Shown one piece after another: positions 6,272 through 14,227 of a stretch of 30,530 bases of DNA (the stretch's first letter is position 1; every line of letters begins with the position of its first letter). The DNA comes from a virus. Location of the stretch: positions 1 through 30,530 of IMG/VR virus record IMGVR_UViG_3300032246_000271; one strand, written 5' to 3'. The translations under genes were made by a program, and so were the position numbers. The notes under the pieces are model-generated. The model was not told the DNA's origin and ran no database searches. It was given only the letters and a program-made list of their open reading frames with translations.

Positions 6272-6919
6272 TTATTTAGTGATTGACATAAATAGTTCTC
6301 CAGCCGATGCCAACTTCTCGTCAATGATTTCTTGGATGTCCTCCTCCAAAGTGATTAAGGTTTGCGTGAGCTTCTTGCCAATGGGCATTCGTGGATCGTA
6401 CGACAAGAACAACGCTTCAGTCATCTCCGTTGCAACCATACCCATTTGGACTTGCCAATAGTATTCCGGTCGTTTTGATTTGAATTGCTCGTTGTTGGTG
6501 ATGAATGAGTTCTGCAAATGGTTTCCGCTATTGAACGGACATTTGATTTCAACCAGGTGTGTGCCAAGTGCATCAGGTGAATATCCACCCCATTCGCCAT
6601 AAGTGATGAAGGTGTATGTTTCTGCACCATAGTAAGTGTAAAATTCTTCTGAATCTTGGGCAAAGTATTGGAACGCTTCTTTCTCGTGTTCCTTGCCCCA
6701 ATCCAAAGCCCGACCATACATCTCCGCTTTTTGACCGGTTAAGTATTCCGCTGCCTTCTCAAAGATAAATGTCTTTGCAGTTTCTGAGAGATACTCCGAT
6801 TTGTTTTTCGGAGTACCCATCAGTTTGTGAATTTCAGATGCCGTGAAACGAGAGCTTCTCAATTGATGCCAATCGTCTTCGGTCAAATTAGTGTGAATTG
6901 TTGGAAGTTGAAGTTTCAT
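6272..6919 (-). CDS. YqaJ/lambda-type exonuclease, 215 aa
   Basis: The PD-(D/E)XK nuclease core is visible: RFTASE (24-29), DWGKEHE (73-79), SPDA with D116, EIKCP (E124, K126) and YYWQVQMGM (153-161). This is the pattern of the YqaJ viral recombinase family, which resects double-stranded ends 5' to 3' to expose single strands for the annealing protein. It overlaps the ERF gene by 4 bases, supporting joint translation. The gene is followed by 69 bases that hold a promoter candidate. Confidence 0.9.
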   Translation of the reverse strand: MKLQLPTIHTNLTEDDWHQLRSSRFTASEIHKLMGTPKNKSEYLSETAKTFIFEKAAEYLTGQKAEMYGRALDWGKEHEKEAFQYFAQDSEEFYTYYGAETYTFITYGEWGGYSPDALGTHLVEIKCPFNSGNHLQNSFITNNEQFKSKRPEYYWQVQMGMVATEMTEALFLSYDPRMPIGKKLTQTLITLEEDIQEIIDEKLASAGELFMSITK

Positions 6920-7455
6920 TTCTCACCAATTAAAAGTTTCTGATTTACCTCGCTCACTTCAAACTTCGTGGTGATGTCAGTCATCAATCCACCCGTCTTC
7001 AAATGCTCAACGGCTTTTGCCCAACTTGGGTGCTTTGGATTGAGTTCATCACGCTTTGGTGTTGACTGCCTTCCCATTGCTTTCTCACCATCGTCATCAT
7101 CGTCAATGTTTAAGTTTAGGATTGAACCGAGTGCATATCTCCGAGCATAGGTGATTGCACTTCCCATTGCTTGTGGATCGTTTTGTTTTGCAACCGGCAT
7201 CACATAGGATGATTCCATCCATTCACCTGATTCAGCGTGAACGATTAAAGTGGTCAGTTCCACCCCATTAGGAAATTGACTGATTGCCAAATTGCATTCG
7301 CTTAATGGCTTTTGAATGGTGTCCAGTATGTTCGCTAAACTTGCATACTTGGATTTGAAGAAAGGATTGCTTGATTCCTTTCCGACCTTGCTCACCGATG
7401 CTTGGAATTTTACCAATGCACCGGCAATGTTCTTGATTGATTCGCTTTTATTCAT
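6916..7455 (-). CDS. erf: ERF-family single-strand annealing protein, 179 aa
   Basis: The ERF signature is clear: FQASVSKVGKESSNPFFKSKYASLANI near the start, LSECNLAISQFPNG, then GSAITYARRYALGSILNLNIDDDDDGE. ERF proteins bind single-stranded DNA and anneal homologous strands, acting with a 5'-3' exonuclease, which is encoded by the overlapping next gene. The C-terminal part is a short helical tail after a linker with PKRDELNPKHPSW. Together the two genes form a Red-like recombination pair that may also help circularise or repair phage DNA. Confidence 0.9.
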   Translation of the reverse strand: MNKSESIKNIAGALVKFQASVSKVGKESSNPFFKSKYASLANILDTIQKPLSECNLAISQFPNGVELTTLIVHAESGEWMESSYVMPVAKQNDPQAMGSAITYARRYALGSILNLNIDDDDDGEKAMGRQSTPKRDELNPKHPSWAKAVEHLKTGGLMTDITTKFEVSEVNQKLLIGEK

Positions 7456-7467
7456 AGAGTTTTGTTT

Positions 7468-7737
7468 TTAGAAAAAGTTAGTTCTTTGTCCTATCATAAA
7501 TAGAACCTGAAATTTAGTTGGTTCAGCATTGAAGAATGCTTCCGAGTTGATGCCGTCAAATTCTTTGATACAACAATCACCAAATCCGCTGGTGGTTGAA
7601 TTGAGATAATCGCCAAGTTCTTCAATGTGGTTTGCAATCAGCCAATTGTCAACTGCCTCAATTGTGTAGACATACTTCTCTTCGCAGATGCGACCTTTCA
7701 CAGTCAGAATCCATCCATTGATTGCTAACTCAATCAT
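7468..7737 (-). CDS. Hypothetical early protein, 89 aa
   Basis: The protein starts MIELAINGWILTVKGRICEE and contains VYTIEAVDNWLIANHIEELGDYL and CCIKEFDGINSEAFFN. It is acidic, soluble in appearance, and not recognised as a known family. It lies between the HTH gene and the ERF gene in the early block, overlapping the former. A recombination or regulatory link can only be guessed from position. Confidence 0.6.
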   Translation of the reverse strand: MIELAINGWILTVKGRICEEKYVYTIEAVDNWLIANHIEELGDYLNSTTSGFGDCCIKEFDGINSEAFFNAEPTKFQVLFMIGQRTNFF

Positions 7738-7915
7738 TTGACACCTCCCTCAATGCAATATCAATGACGGCTTTTGCTTTTGGAGAAACAATGTTTCCCT
7801 CAACTAAATACTTTCTGACAGTTGGAAGTGACACTCCGGTCTTCCGTGCGACAATCTGAAAAAGACCTTGTCTTCGTTTCAGTTTGATTGTTTCAATTGC
7901 TTTTGCGTAATCCAT
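7730..7915 (-). CDS. Small HTH DNA-binding protein, first gene of the early block, 61 aa
   Basis: The start is ATG 7913-7915 (MDYAKAIETIKLKRRQGLF); a longer frame upstream would run through the promoter. The core FQIVARKTGVSLPTVRKYL is a helix-turn-helix, followed by a basic C-terminal helix. It is the first gene behind the strongest promoter, a usual place for an early transcription regulator. Targets might include the GTGCA cluster or its own promoter, but there is no direct evidence. It overlaps the next gene by 8 bases. Confidence 0.7.
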   Translation of the reverse strand: MDYAKAIETIKLKRRQGLFQIVARKTGVSLPTVRKYLVEGNIVSPKAKAVIDIALREVSND

Positions 7916-7922
7916 AACGACA

Positions 7923-7954
7923 CAAAAGTAAAATAAACAAATCAATAATGCAAA
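7923..7954 (-). promoter_or_regulatory. Probable early promoter, leaderless type
   Basis: On the minus strand TTTG (7954-7951), 20 bases, then TACTTTTG (7930-7923) match the Bacteroidota sigma factor consensus TTTG-N19-21-TAnnTTTG exactly. It lies in the gap between the last late-type gene and the HTH gene. The -7 box ends only 7 bases before the ATG at 7915, so the transcript would have almost no leader. Confidence 0.7.
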
Positions 7955-7970
7955 TAAAATTTACTTTTAA

Positions 7971-8507
7971 TTATATTTTTATGTCTTCAGAGAATATCAA
8001 ATCTCCGAAACGAGCGTTTAACTCGTTGACCAATTCCATCTGAATGGATTCCGTGAATGCCTTTTCCAAGAATGGTTGTGCCTTCGTTCCGCTTCGGTGA
8101 ATCTTCTTGGCGATGGCTTTGGCAAGTGAATCGTATGTTTGACCTTCGGTTGGTTTCAAACCTTTTTGTCTTATCCACTCTTTTAACGATTGCCACAAGT
8201 ACGGAGTGCCTTCAATATGTCCTCCTCGTGTTGGCTTTCTTCCGTATTCTATGAACTCCCAATAATCCTCAGCCACAAGAATGGTGTTGATTGATGTGGG
8301 TGACTTGGTGATAGTACCAGGTGCAAAAGATTGTCGGAGTTTGGATGATGCGTTTGTTCCATTGGCATCGAGATTCGCCCAAATCGGAGGAATGACCTTC
8401 TTGTTCCACCATTCAACGATGATTTGCTGAAGGAGTGAACCTTGAGATGCATCACCTAAATAAGTATCAAGTGCATCAGGCAATTTGGATAAATCTATTT
8501 GAGCCAC
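7971..8507 (-). CDS. HK97 gp10-like neck/tail protein, 178 aa
   Basis: The start is GTG (8505-8507) giving MAQIDLSKLPDALDTYLG. The middle contains EDYWEFIEYGRKPTRGGHIEGTP, the YGRKP-type signature of gp10-like neck proteins, and then PFLEKAFTESIQMEL, another family hallmark. These proteins take part in head-tail joining or tail completion. It is the last late-type gene before the early promoter at 7923-7954, so the late transcript probably ends near here; no strong terminator is visible in the short gap. Confidence 0.65.
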   Translation of the reverse strand: MAQIDLSKLPDALDTYLGDASQGSLLQQIIVEWWNKKVIPPIWANLDANGTNASSKLRQSFAPGTITKSPTSINTILVAEDYWEFIEYGRKPTRGGHIEGTPYLWQSLKEWIRQKGLKPTEGQTYDSLAKAIAKKIHRSGTKAQPFLEKAFTESIQMELVNELNARFGDLIFSEDIKI

Positions 8508-8824
8508 ATCACAACGCTTAAAATGGTTAGGACTACACTCAGCATCTTGTAACTGATTAAAGTGCGTGAGATGGCTTTATTTTGCTTGACAAGGGCATTG
8601 TTGTCATCCTTCAAGTATCCGATGTTTGTTTTTTGCTTACCGATGATGGAATCTTGCTGGTCAATGATGACGGAATCAGATGTCACAATTTTGCGAAGAA
8701 TTGTGACTTGCCTTCTCGCAATCGCACCCTTGACCAAATAGTGGTTTGCTTCTTGGATTACACAAGTATCAATCAATACTTGTCCATTGCTGGTCAAAGG
8801 AATGAGAAACAACAAGAACCACAT
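8495..8824 (-). CDS. Spanin-like membrane/exported protein, 109 aa
   Basis: The start is ATG 8822-8824 (MWFLLFLIPLTSNGQV), just after the DUF3310 stop, giving a signal-like N-terminus. It continues with VLIDTCVIQEANHYLV, a coiled coil (about residues 40-85) and a C-terminal membrane segment (MLSVVLTILSVVMWL). Proteins with this layout are common in Bacteroidota phages and are often considered spanin or Rz-like. Without an obvious partner the role remains inferred. It overlaps the next gene by 13 bases. Confidence 0.6.
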   Translation of the reverse strand: MWFLLFLIPLTSNGQVLIDTCVIQEANHYLVKGAIARRQVTILRKIVTSDSVIIDQQDSIIGKQKTNIGYLKDDNNALVKQNKAISRTLISYKMLSVVLTILSVVMWLK

Positions 8825-8825
8825 T

Positions 8826-9062
8826 CTACAAAGTAGCACTTTTTGGCGATTGTTTTTCTTTGGTTTCAATGAGCTTGTCAAGATACCACTTCGCTTTGTA
8901 CAAATCTTCAAGTCCATTTTTATCCTCGCACCTCCAAATGTATTTGATTATGTTCCCGGTGCAAACTGCGATGATTCCTTTTTTATTGGTGGTTGCTGAT
9001 TCAATCGCATCAATGCACTCAATTAATCCTTGTTTATAGTGTTTTGGGTTGACTGCATCCAT
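8826..9062 (-). CDS. DUF3310 protein (nucleotide-kinase-related), 78 aa
   Basis: The signature NPKHYKQGLIECIDAIES at the start, then TGNIIKYIWRCEDKNGLEDLYKAKWYLDKL, is the full DUF3310 pattern found in many phages. Relatives include T7 gp1.7, a nucleotide kinase, so a role in nucleotide metabolism is possible though not certain here. The gene has an AAAGAG sequence just before its ATG. It is followed immediately by the next start. Confidence 0.9.
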   Translation of the reverse strand: MDAVNPKHYKQGLIECIDAIESATTNKKGIIAVCTGNIIKYIWRCEDKNGLEDLYKAKWYLDKLIETKEKQSPKSATL

Positions 9063-9277
9063 CTCTTTACAAATATATCATATTCTTCTTCCAGTATAAA
9101 CGAATGACCACCGAGCATATAAACGATGCAATACTCGTGGTAAGCACTCACCCCAACAATTTGTGCAGAATCAATCGCACCATCTTCAACAATTTCAACG
9201 ATGTCTGATTCGCCTTCGACCAAACCCATCCAATTGTCGTTCTTTTGCTCGTGTACTATTTGAACCTTTAAGAGCAT
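9023..9277 (-). CDS. Hypothetical acidic protein, 84 aa
   Basis: The protein starts MLLKVQIVHEQKNDNWMGLVEG and contains VEIVEDGAIDSAQIVGVSAYHEYC, a small beta-rich acidic protein with a charged tail. It overlaps the DUF3310 gene by 40 bases. No family is recognised. A GTTTGCGTTT sequence like the initiator-gene iteron occurs just upstream of its start at about 9282-9291. Confidence 0.55.
   Translation of the reverse strand: MLLKVQIVHEQKNDNWMGLVEGESDIVEIVEDGAIDSAQIVGVSAYHEYCIVYMLGGHSFILEEEYDIFVKRWMQSTQNTINKD
9070..9100 (-). promoter_or_regulatory. Candidate promoter upstream of the DUF3310 gene
   Basis: On the minus strand TTTA (9100-9097, one mismatch to TTTG) is followed by 19 bases and a perfect TATATTTG (9077-9070), which ends 7 bases before the ATG of the next gene. 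The geometry is the same as the strong candidate at 7923-7954. It lies inside the preceding gene, so chance occurrence is possible. Confidence 0.4.
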
Positions 9278-9300
9278 ATTCGTTTGCGTTTTTTTAACCT

Positions 9301-10137
9301 TTAGATTGTTTTGTGGGTGTAAGCAATAACCTTGCGATGGTCACCTTCACGAACTGGATTCATCACTAACCAACGACCTCCGATTGGCTTTGGTGATGCA
9401 CCTCTTTCAATGTGCCATCCCTTTGAACCATCTCCGTATTCTTCTTTATATGCCGATGTACGAATCATCAAGATGTCACGCAAATAGACAGTTCCCTTGA
9501 TTGACAAGGTTTCAACAGTGTATGTAAGCTCATAGTCCTCGTGGACGTGACCCATCCAAATGGCATCAGCATTTTCTACATTTACACTCATTCGATTGTG
9601 TTGTATTGTTCCACGAGTGACCGCACCACCACCACCGAATCCGTGCATATACTTCATTGTATACATACAACTTTTGCCGTATTGTTCAAAGGTATACCGA
9701 ATCCATCCACCATACCCACCGACCTGAATATCACTTCCCGTTTTGTAGTTTAGCAAAGTAACAAAGCGTTCAATGATGTCGGTTTCTTGCCGTTTGAGAA
9801 TGTTAGTTTCGTGGTTGCCATATCCGATGAGCTTAATGTTGTGAGCATAGGGAGTGAACCATTCAACCGCAGTTTCAATAATGGCATCAAAGTAGTTTGC
9901 AACATTGTGTTCAGGTCGGATGTCCGACTTGCTCTTTCGTGGATCATACGCACCTTGCATCAAACAAAACAAATCCCCGTTGATTAGGATGTCATTGTTC
10001 CCAGCGAGTGCCAAGTCAAGATGTCGTTTAAGAGTTACCCGGTCACACTTTGGATTGTCCCAATGCAAATCTGAAATCAATAGAACCTTCGTTTCTTCAA
10101 ACGGCTTGTCAATTTTGAGAACATTGTTTTTCTTCAT
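9301..10137 (-). CDS. Calcineurin-like metallophosphoesterase, 278 aa
   Basis: All metal-binding motifs of the family are present: DLHW (D23, H25), INGDLF (D55), GNHE (107-110), a central MHGFGG His (H165) and GHVH (196-199). The fold normally binds two metal ions and hydrolyses phosphoesters. The substrate in phages is unknown; nucleic acids, nucleotides or a host signalling nucleotide are possible. The gene starts at the ATGA overlap with the preceding membrane gene, within a block that otherwise makes neck and tail proteins. Confidence 0.85.
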   Translation of the reverse strand: MKKNNVLKIDKPFEETKVLLISDLHWDNPKCDRVTLKRHLDLALAGNNDILINGDLFCLMQGAYDPRKSKSDIRPEHNVANYFDAIIETAVEWFTPYAHNIKLIGYGNHETNILKRQETDIIERFVTLLNYKTGSDIQVGGYGGWIRYTFEQYGKSCMYTMKYMHGFGGGGAVTRGTIQHNRMSVNVENADAIWMGHVHEDYELTYTVETLSIKGTVYLRDILMIRTSAYKEEYGDGSKGWHIERGASPKPIGGRWLVMNPVREGDHRKVIAYTHKTI

Positions 10138-10448
10138 AGAGTTGTGTCAAGTGTACGATGCATCTCAATTGCTTGTTTCAGACCTTCTGACGAACTTTGG
10201 AAGGTATCAAGGTAAATTGTATCCAAGTGATTGAGATATTTGATTAGAACGCTTCGTTTGATTTTCTCCCTTTCCACAATTCTTTCGTGCATTTCTACCT
10301 TCAATAGTGTTTTTGGCTTTGGATGTTCGTCAAAATTGAACATCGCCCAAATCACACTACACAGGTACAACGCAACTATTAGTGAGATAAGGAGTGAGAA
10401 CTTGGAAGTTGATTGCATATCCAGCCAGTATATCAGTTTTTGAATCAT
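10134..10448 (-). CDS. Small membrane protein, single N-terminal anchor, 104 aa
   Basis: The start is uncertain: ATG at 10446-10448 (MIQKLIYWLDMQSTSK) or a shorter start at 10416-10418 (MQSTSKFSLLIS), both inside the preceding gene. A membrane segment (LLISLIVALYLCSVIWAMF) is followed by a charged helical region (VEMHERIVEREKIKRS) and a polar tail. An anchored helix facing the periplasm would fit an inner-membrane spanin-like or phage membrane protein, but it lies away from the amidase and no spanin partner is certain. The stop overlaps the metallophosphoesterase start. Confidence 0.5.
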   Translation of the reverse strand: MIQKLIYWLDMQSTSKFSLLISLIVALYLCSVIWAMFNFDEHPKPKTLLKVEMHERIVEREKIKRSVLIKYLNHLDTIYLDTFQSSSEGLKQAIEMHRTLDTTL

Positions 10449-10797
10449 AGAATGGAGTCGCATTTCCGTTGATGCTCAATTGAAAGTCACCATCGGCTTG
10501 GTTGTTGTTGTCGACCAATGCAAATATGTCTGCCATAATTTGTGCAGTATCCGAAAGAACCTCAATTGTGTTGCTCTCAGATTCAAACACACGATCCATC
10601 ACAATCAATGCAAAGTTGTAGGTCATCAACTTTCCAGTTGACTGCAAATTGAAGCCATCTGGATACAACCACACCAATGGATAATACTCGACATTCTCAA
10701 CCGTCAAATTGGATTGCTGACCAACACCAAAGTGACCGACCATTTTATGGCTTTCCGATGCGGTCTGAATCTTTTTGATTATTTGGTTTAATGTCAT
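10357..10797 (-). CDS. Neck/tail completion-like protein, 146 aa
   Basis: The protein begins MTLNQIIKKIQTASESHKMV and has the pattern of tail completion or neck proteins of this group: YYPLVWLYPDGFNLQ, TYNFALIVMDRVFESESNTIEVL, and an ending DILAGYAINFQVLTPY. It sits 44 bases after the connector gene among portal-associated genes. It overlaps the following membrane-protein gene by up to 92 bases depending on that gene's start. The assignment rests on position and short motifs. Confidence 0.5.
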   Translation of the reverse strand: MTLNQIIKKIQTASESHKMVGHFGVGQQSNLTVENVEYYPLVWLYPDGFNLQSTGKLMTYNFALIVMDRVFESESNTIEVLSDTAQIMADIFALVDNNNQADGDFQLSINGNATPFYDSKTDILAGYAINFQVLTPYLTNSCVVPV

Positions 10798-10841
10798 TTT
10801 TTAGGAATTTGAGAAGTTTGGCTTCGTTGTTTTTTTGCCAC

Positions 10842-11405
10842 TTATTTGTCCTCGTGGGGGAAGTCGTAGTTGAAGAAACAATCGTCATATCTTGTTGGTA
10901 AATAAATGCCTCCGCTGAATGCAGTTGATTTCGGTCTGATGGTGTCAATCGTGTTGCCGGGATTTAAGAACAACGGATAATCATTCGTGTTGGTACGCAA
11001 GTAATCACGCAACCTATTTGCATAGTATTCCGCTTTGTCACGATATCTGCCTTCAATCAATGTCATCTCTTCAACGGATACGGCACGAGCATTGTCAGAT
11101 TCACGAGATGCAACCGATTTATTCATCAACTTGAATGTCATTGGCAACATCGCTTCGGTCAAAGTATAATACTTCAAACAAGGTGCAATGTATGAATCCA
11201 AAAGTGTTGTGTTCAAAGCGGTCAATGTTGATGCAAACGCTTGTGTCTGCAACTGGTTGTAAATACCCGAACCAATCACATCACGGATGTAGATTTCCTG
11301 AGCTTCTTTGATTGCTGACTTAAGCAACTTGTCATCTACATTCTCATTCAAAGGTGTATTGTCCTTCAAATAGGTTGTTGATATGAAATATACAAAGTTT
11401 GTCAT
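10842..11405 (-). CDS. Head-tail connector (gp6-like) protein, 187 aa
   Basis: The start is ATG 11403-11405 (MTNFVYFISTTYLKDNTPLNEN), overlapping the portal stop; the longer frame upstream is inside the portal gene. The protein is mostly helical with DDKLLKSAIKEAQEIYIRDVIGSGIYNQL and later GRYRDKAEYYANRLRDYLRTN, then a coil-rich end. Such helical proteins directly after the portal usually form the connector ring that closes the head and docks the tail. The family (DUF6712-like) is recalled by pattern only. Confidence 0.6.
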   Translation of the reverse strand: MTNFVYFISTTYLKDNTPLNENVDDKLLKSAIKEAQEIYIRDVIGSGIYNQLQTQAFASTLTALNTTLLDSYIAPCLKYYTLTEAMLPMTFKLMNKSVASRESDNARAVSVEEMTLIEGRYRDKAEYYANRLRDYLRTNTNDYPLFLNPGNTIDTIRPKSTAFSGGIYLPTRYDDCFFNYDFPHEDK

Positions 11406-13144
11406 TTCTTGATTCTCCTTAATAATTGTTGTTGCCAAATATGACGGCATTGCGGAACATTGACATCTCTCACTGGATCGTGATACCAACCGCCACGCCT
11501 CGACCAAACATCAATTCCGGTCTCACTCTGAGCCGACATCGCATCAATATCCGCACGAGAATACACACGATTGCTTTGTGCAACTTGACGGCAGAAATCA
11601 CGAGTTGTTGGAATCACCAATCCGCCTGATATTCCTGGTGCAAGTGCATACTTGTAACGGACAACAATCTCGGTTTGTAACTGACTGATTTCATCCAATC
11701 CCTTTGATGTTACCTCAAGACCTTGATTGTACCCTTTGATTAACTTGGCATCGTTCAATTTTGCAATGGTATCAACCACGACTTGTGGATCAAGTTTGGT
11801 GATGTTTACAATATCGCCAACTTGCAAACCTTTGTTTTCCTTCAGCACATTCAAGATGGCTGATTCAATCGCAGATGCGAAGTCAAACTTCATCGGTTCA
11901 AAGTTGTCAGCAGATTCACCGTATTTCATAAACACCGCCAAGTCACGCTCATCATCCCATCCAAAAGGATTTTGCGATGACATTGCAACGGGTGCTTTTT
12001 CAATCTCTTCAAATCCCAATTCCTTCCGTGCTTCGTTCTGCGTTAAAAGTCCAGCAGTAAACAAGGCAACATAATCAACTCCGATTGGTGGTTTATTAAT
12101 TGTTTCTAAGCGAACTGGAGAAATGAACTCAAACAAGTAAGTCAAAGTATCATCAATCTTTTGTTGTCTTGGTTCGATGTATGACTGTTGGAACATCTCA
12201 TATGCTTCAATCATCTCGCTACGACCACCCAATTGACCCTCTACACGCACTCCAAACAACATCGGAGAGTTTACCTTGTGTGCAACAAATATCTCTTGTT
12301 GTACGGTCTTATTTAGCAAATCAAATTGCTTGTCAAAGTCCGATGGTTGCAAGTTGCTGATGATGGACTCTTTCTCTTGTGGGTCGTTGTATTGGATGAT
12401 AAGTCCACCGGCATTGTCCGTGCCTTGATAATTCTCTTTGAATCGTCTTGCAGTTGCACGAGCTTCTTCAGGTGTTGGGATTCCCTTGAATAACTGGATG
12501 TGAGTTTGTGCCGTGAATCCGTTTTTGATTGAGTTCAAATAGTAATTTGAAATCTCGGTGTCAACCTCAATATATTTCAACGCACCGATGTAATCAGGTA
12601 AAGGATATTCACCTTGTCCCGGTCGGTAAAATTGGCAATAATAAAGTGACTTTGATTCTCTTGTCGTTGCATTGAACGGTTGATAGTGAACTTGCTCTGC
12701 CTTTCGGTCAGTCCAATCCTCACAATACACATACTCACCTTCAAGTCCTTTGCGGATATTCTTGAAAGGGATGTGGTAAATTTCAGCAATTGCCGTCTTT
12801 GCTTTGTTCCAAATTATCTCCAAGCAATAACCATTGAACAACTCAAGGTCATAAGCAATCTTGTTCTTAACTTGGTTAAGTGTTTCGTAGGCGTTAATCG
12901 CTTGAATCTTTGCTTCGGCTTTTGCGATGTCAACGGTGTTTTGTCCGATTACCTTTGTTCCAACACCAGCAACATACGATGCTTTGGAAGAAACGATGGC
13001 ATTGTGCTTGGGTGACTTATTGAATAACTCAATTAAAAAATCGGGATATAAATTGTCAGCACCAAAAGTCACATATCCTTTCGCCTTGTTTTCCTTGAAA
13101 ACTGGAAGGACATTGTCGTGAAAATTGATTCTTTGGAAGATCAT
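11402..13144 (-). CDS. Portal protein with winged-helix and head-morphogenesis-like C-terminal domains, 580 aa
   Basis: The first 400 residues are portal-like: KAKGYVTFGADNLYPDFLIELFNKSP near the start, a domain with YDLELFNGYCLEIIW, and a helical GGRSEMIEAYEMFQQSYIEP, all typical of Bacteroidota phage portals. Around residues 425-487 is a predicted winged helix (ENKGLQVGDIVNITKLDPQVV). The last 90 residues (TTRDFCRQVAQSNRVYSRADIDAMS, WSRRGGWYHD, CRHIWQQQLLRRIKK) match the end of head morphogenesis proteins of the MuF type. A portal forms the dodecameric DNA gate. The gene lies far from the terminase and capsid genes, after lysis, which is unusual. Its stop overlaps the next start (ATGA). Confidence 0.85.
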   Translation of the reverse strand: MIFQRINFHDNVLPVFKENKAKGYVTFGADNLYPDFLIELFNKSPKHNAIVSSKASYVAGVGTKVIGQNTVDIAKAEAKIQAINAYETLNQVKNKIAYDLELFNGYCLEIIWNKAKTAIAEIYHIPFKNIRKGLEGEYVYCEDWTDRKAEQVHYQPFNATTRESKSLYYCQFYRPGQGEYPLPDYIGALKYIEVDTEISNYYLNSIKNGFTAQTHIQLFKGIPTPEEARATARRFKENYQGTDNAGGLIIQYNDPQEKESIISNLQPSDFDKQFDLLNKTVQQEIFVAHKVNSPMLFGVRVEGQLGGRSEMIEAYEMFQQSYIEPRQQKIDDTLTYLFEFISPVRLETINKPPIGVDYVALFTAGLLTQNEARKELGFEEIEKAPVAMSSQNPFGWDDERDLAVFMKYGESADNFEPMKFDFASAIESAILNVLKENKGLQVGDIVNITKLDPQVVVDTIAKLNDAKLIKGYNQGLEVTSKGLDEISQLQTEIVVRYKYALAPGISGGLVIPTTRDFCRQVAQSNRVYSRADIDAMSAQSETGIDVWSRRGGWYHDPVRDVNVPQCRHIWQQQLLRRIKK

Positions 13145-13161
13145 TGAAAGTAAATAGCAAC

Positions 13162-13770
13162 TTACAACGATTGCAACATACTAATCAAATCGGGGTGGGG
13201 ATAAACATCAATTTTATCTGCACGAACTGAGTTGTGAGTGAACACTCCGTTCTTGTTTGACAAAGCTCTTTTTGTCACCGACCAAATGTCCTCGTGATAA
13301 GTCAAGTCAATGCCGTATTTGTCACGCCACAACAACAACAATTCTTTGACTGATGTAATTTGTTCTTTTGTGTAGTTCTCAAAATAGGTGTATCCCTTGA
13401 ATGGTTTGTCAAGTTTGCAAACATCTTTGACTTCTTTGCCTACATAATTGATGAACTTGCCGTTCTTCTCTACCAAGTATCCCCAATTACAAATCTCAAT
13501 TCCGATAGATGTCTTGTCAAGTTTGGTGAATGGTACTCCTTTGAAGTGTGATGTTTTTAGTCCTAAGTGATACGCCCAATGTTTAGACGAAAACCCTTGC
13601 ACGATTTCACCCGTGCGACTTATCGCAACGCAGGTTGCGATGTTTACTGGATCAGCATCCCAAAATTGAAATGTTGCAACTCCGTCACCACTACCAGCAG
13701 TATGATGCAAGTAAACTTGTGACTTTGGACATTCCTCTTGATAGAATCCGTTGAATTTAACTTGTTTCAT
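13162..13770 (-). CDS. N-acetylmuramoyl-L-alanine amidase (endolysin), 202 aa
   Basis: The start chosen is ATG 13768-13770 (MKQVKFNGFYQEECPKS), which overlaps the holin-like gene; a longer frame exists but its extra residues lie inside that gene. The protein is an Amidase_2-type zinc enzyme: HHTAG (residues 22-26) supplies the first zinc ligand, DKTSIGIEICNWG carries the conserved Glu, and the YHEDIW region and a late PHPDL supply further conserved His residues. It cleaves the amide bond between the glycan strand and the peptide of peptidoglycan. No signal peptide is visible, so release is expected through the holin. Confidence 0.9.
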   Translation of the reverse strand: MKQVKFNGFYQEECPKSQVYLHHTAGSGDGVATFQFWDADPVNIATCVAISRTGEIVQGFSSKHWAYHLGLKTSHFKGVPFTKLDKTSIGIEICNWGYLVEKNGKFINYVGKEVKDVCKLDKPFKGYTYFENYTKEQITSVKELLLLWRDKYGIDLTYHEDIWSVTKRALSNKNGVFTHNSVRADKIDVYPHPDLISMLQSL

Positions 13771-13960
13771 CGGTGAAGAAGTTTGTGATGAACTTTCCAA
13801 TTCCACCAGCAATGCCGATGATCAACATCAACTTTGGATTGTCAAGGTTCAAACCAGCAACAAACAACGATGCTGCGGCAATGGAATCACCAAGCACTCG
13901 GAATCGTTTCGGTGTCGGTTCAAAATAACCTTTTAACCTTGTCCTCTTTTTGGTTTGCAC
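13757..13960 (-). CDS. Second holin-like membrane protein, 67 aa
   Basis: The start is a GTG (13958-13960); the next in-frame codon upstream that matters is a stop, so this is the natural start. The N-terminus is basic (MQTKKRTRLKGYFEPTPKRFR), followed by two hydrophobic stretches (SIAAASLFVAGLNL and LMLIIGIAGGIGKFITNFF). The stop overlaps the amidase start (ATGAAACAAGTTAA). A holin or antiholin role beside the amidase is likely. The 72 bp upstream contain no further gene that I can support. Confidence 0.55.
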   Translation of the reverse strand: MQTKKRTRLKGYFEPTPKRFRVLGDSIAAASLFVAGLNLDNPKLMLIIGIAGGIGKFITNFFTDETS

Positions 13961-14032
13961 GACTTGTGTTTATTTTGGTGTTTGGTATGTCTGCGGAGCT
14001 TATTCTTTGGCTTTGCTCTGAAGGTGCTGATG

Positions 14033-14227
14033 TTATTTGCCTTTGCCATCTATCGCATCAATTTTCTTAGCGTAGTAACGAATCGCAAACAAACCCGAAA
14101 CAATACCAACAAGAGCCAAAACAAGTGCAAACAAAGGTTGCCAAGTATTCGCAAAATGCAGAACTGCCGAACTGCCTGAGATAGCAGTTGCAATGGCTGC
14201 CGTTGTATCATTATGAAGGTGTTTCAT
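14033..14227 (-). CDS. Holin-like small membrane protein, 64 aa
   Basis: The protein has one clear membrane segment (PLFALVLALVGIVSGLFAIRYY, about residues 30-51), a possible weaker one before it (AAIATAISGSSAVLHFA), and a basic C-terminus (AKKIDAIDGKGK). It sits shortly upstream of an amidase gene. Size, charge pattern and position match a holin, which forms lesions in the inner membrane that let the endolysin reach the cell wall. It begins at the TAATG shared with the preceding stop. Confidence 0.6.
   Translation of the reverse strand: MKHLHNDTTAAIATAISGSSAVLHFANTWQPLFALVLALVGIVSGLFAIRYYAKKIDAIDGKGK

Noticed and set aside
10745-10948. 67-residue minus-strand frame between the connector and neck genes
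   Set aside because: It overlaps both well-supported neighbours and its content is out-of-frame sequence of them.
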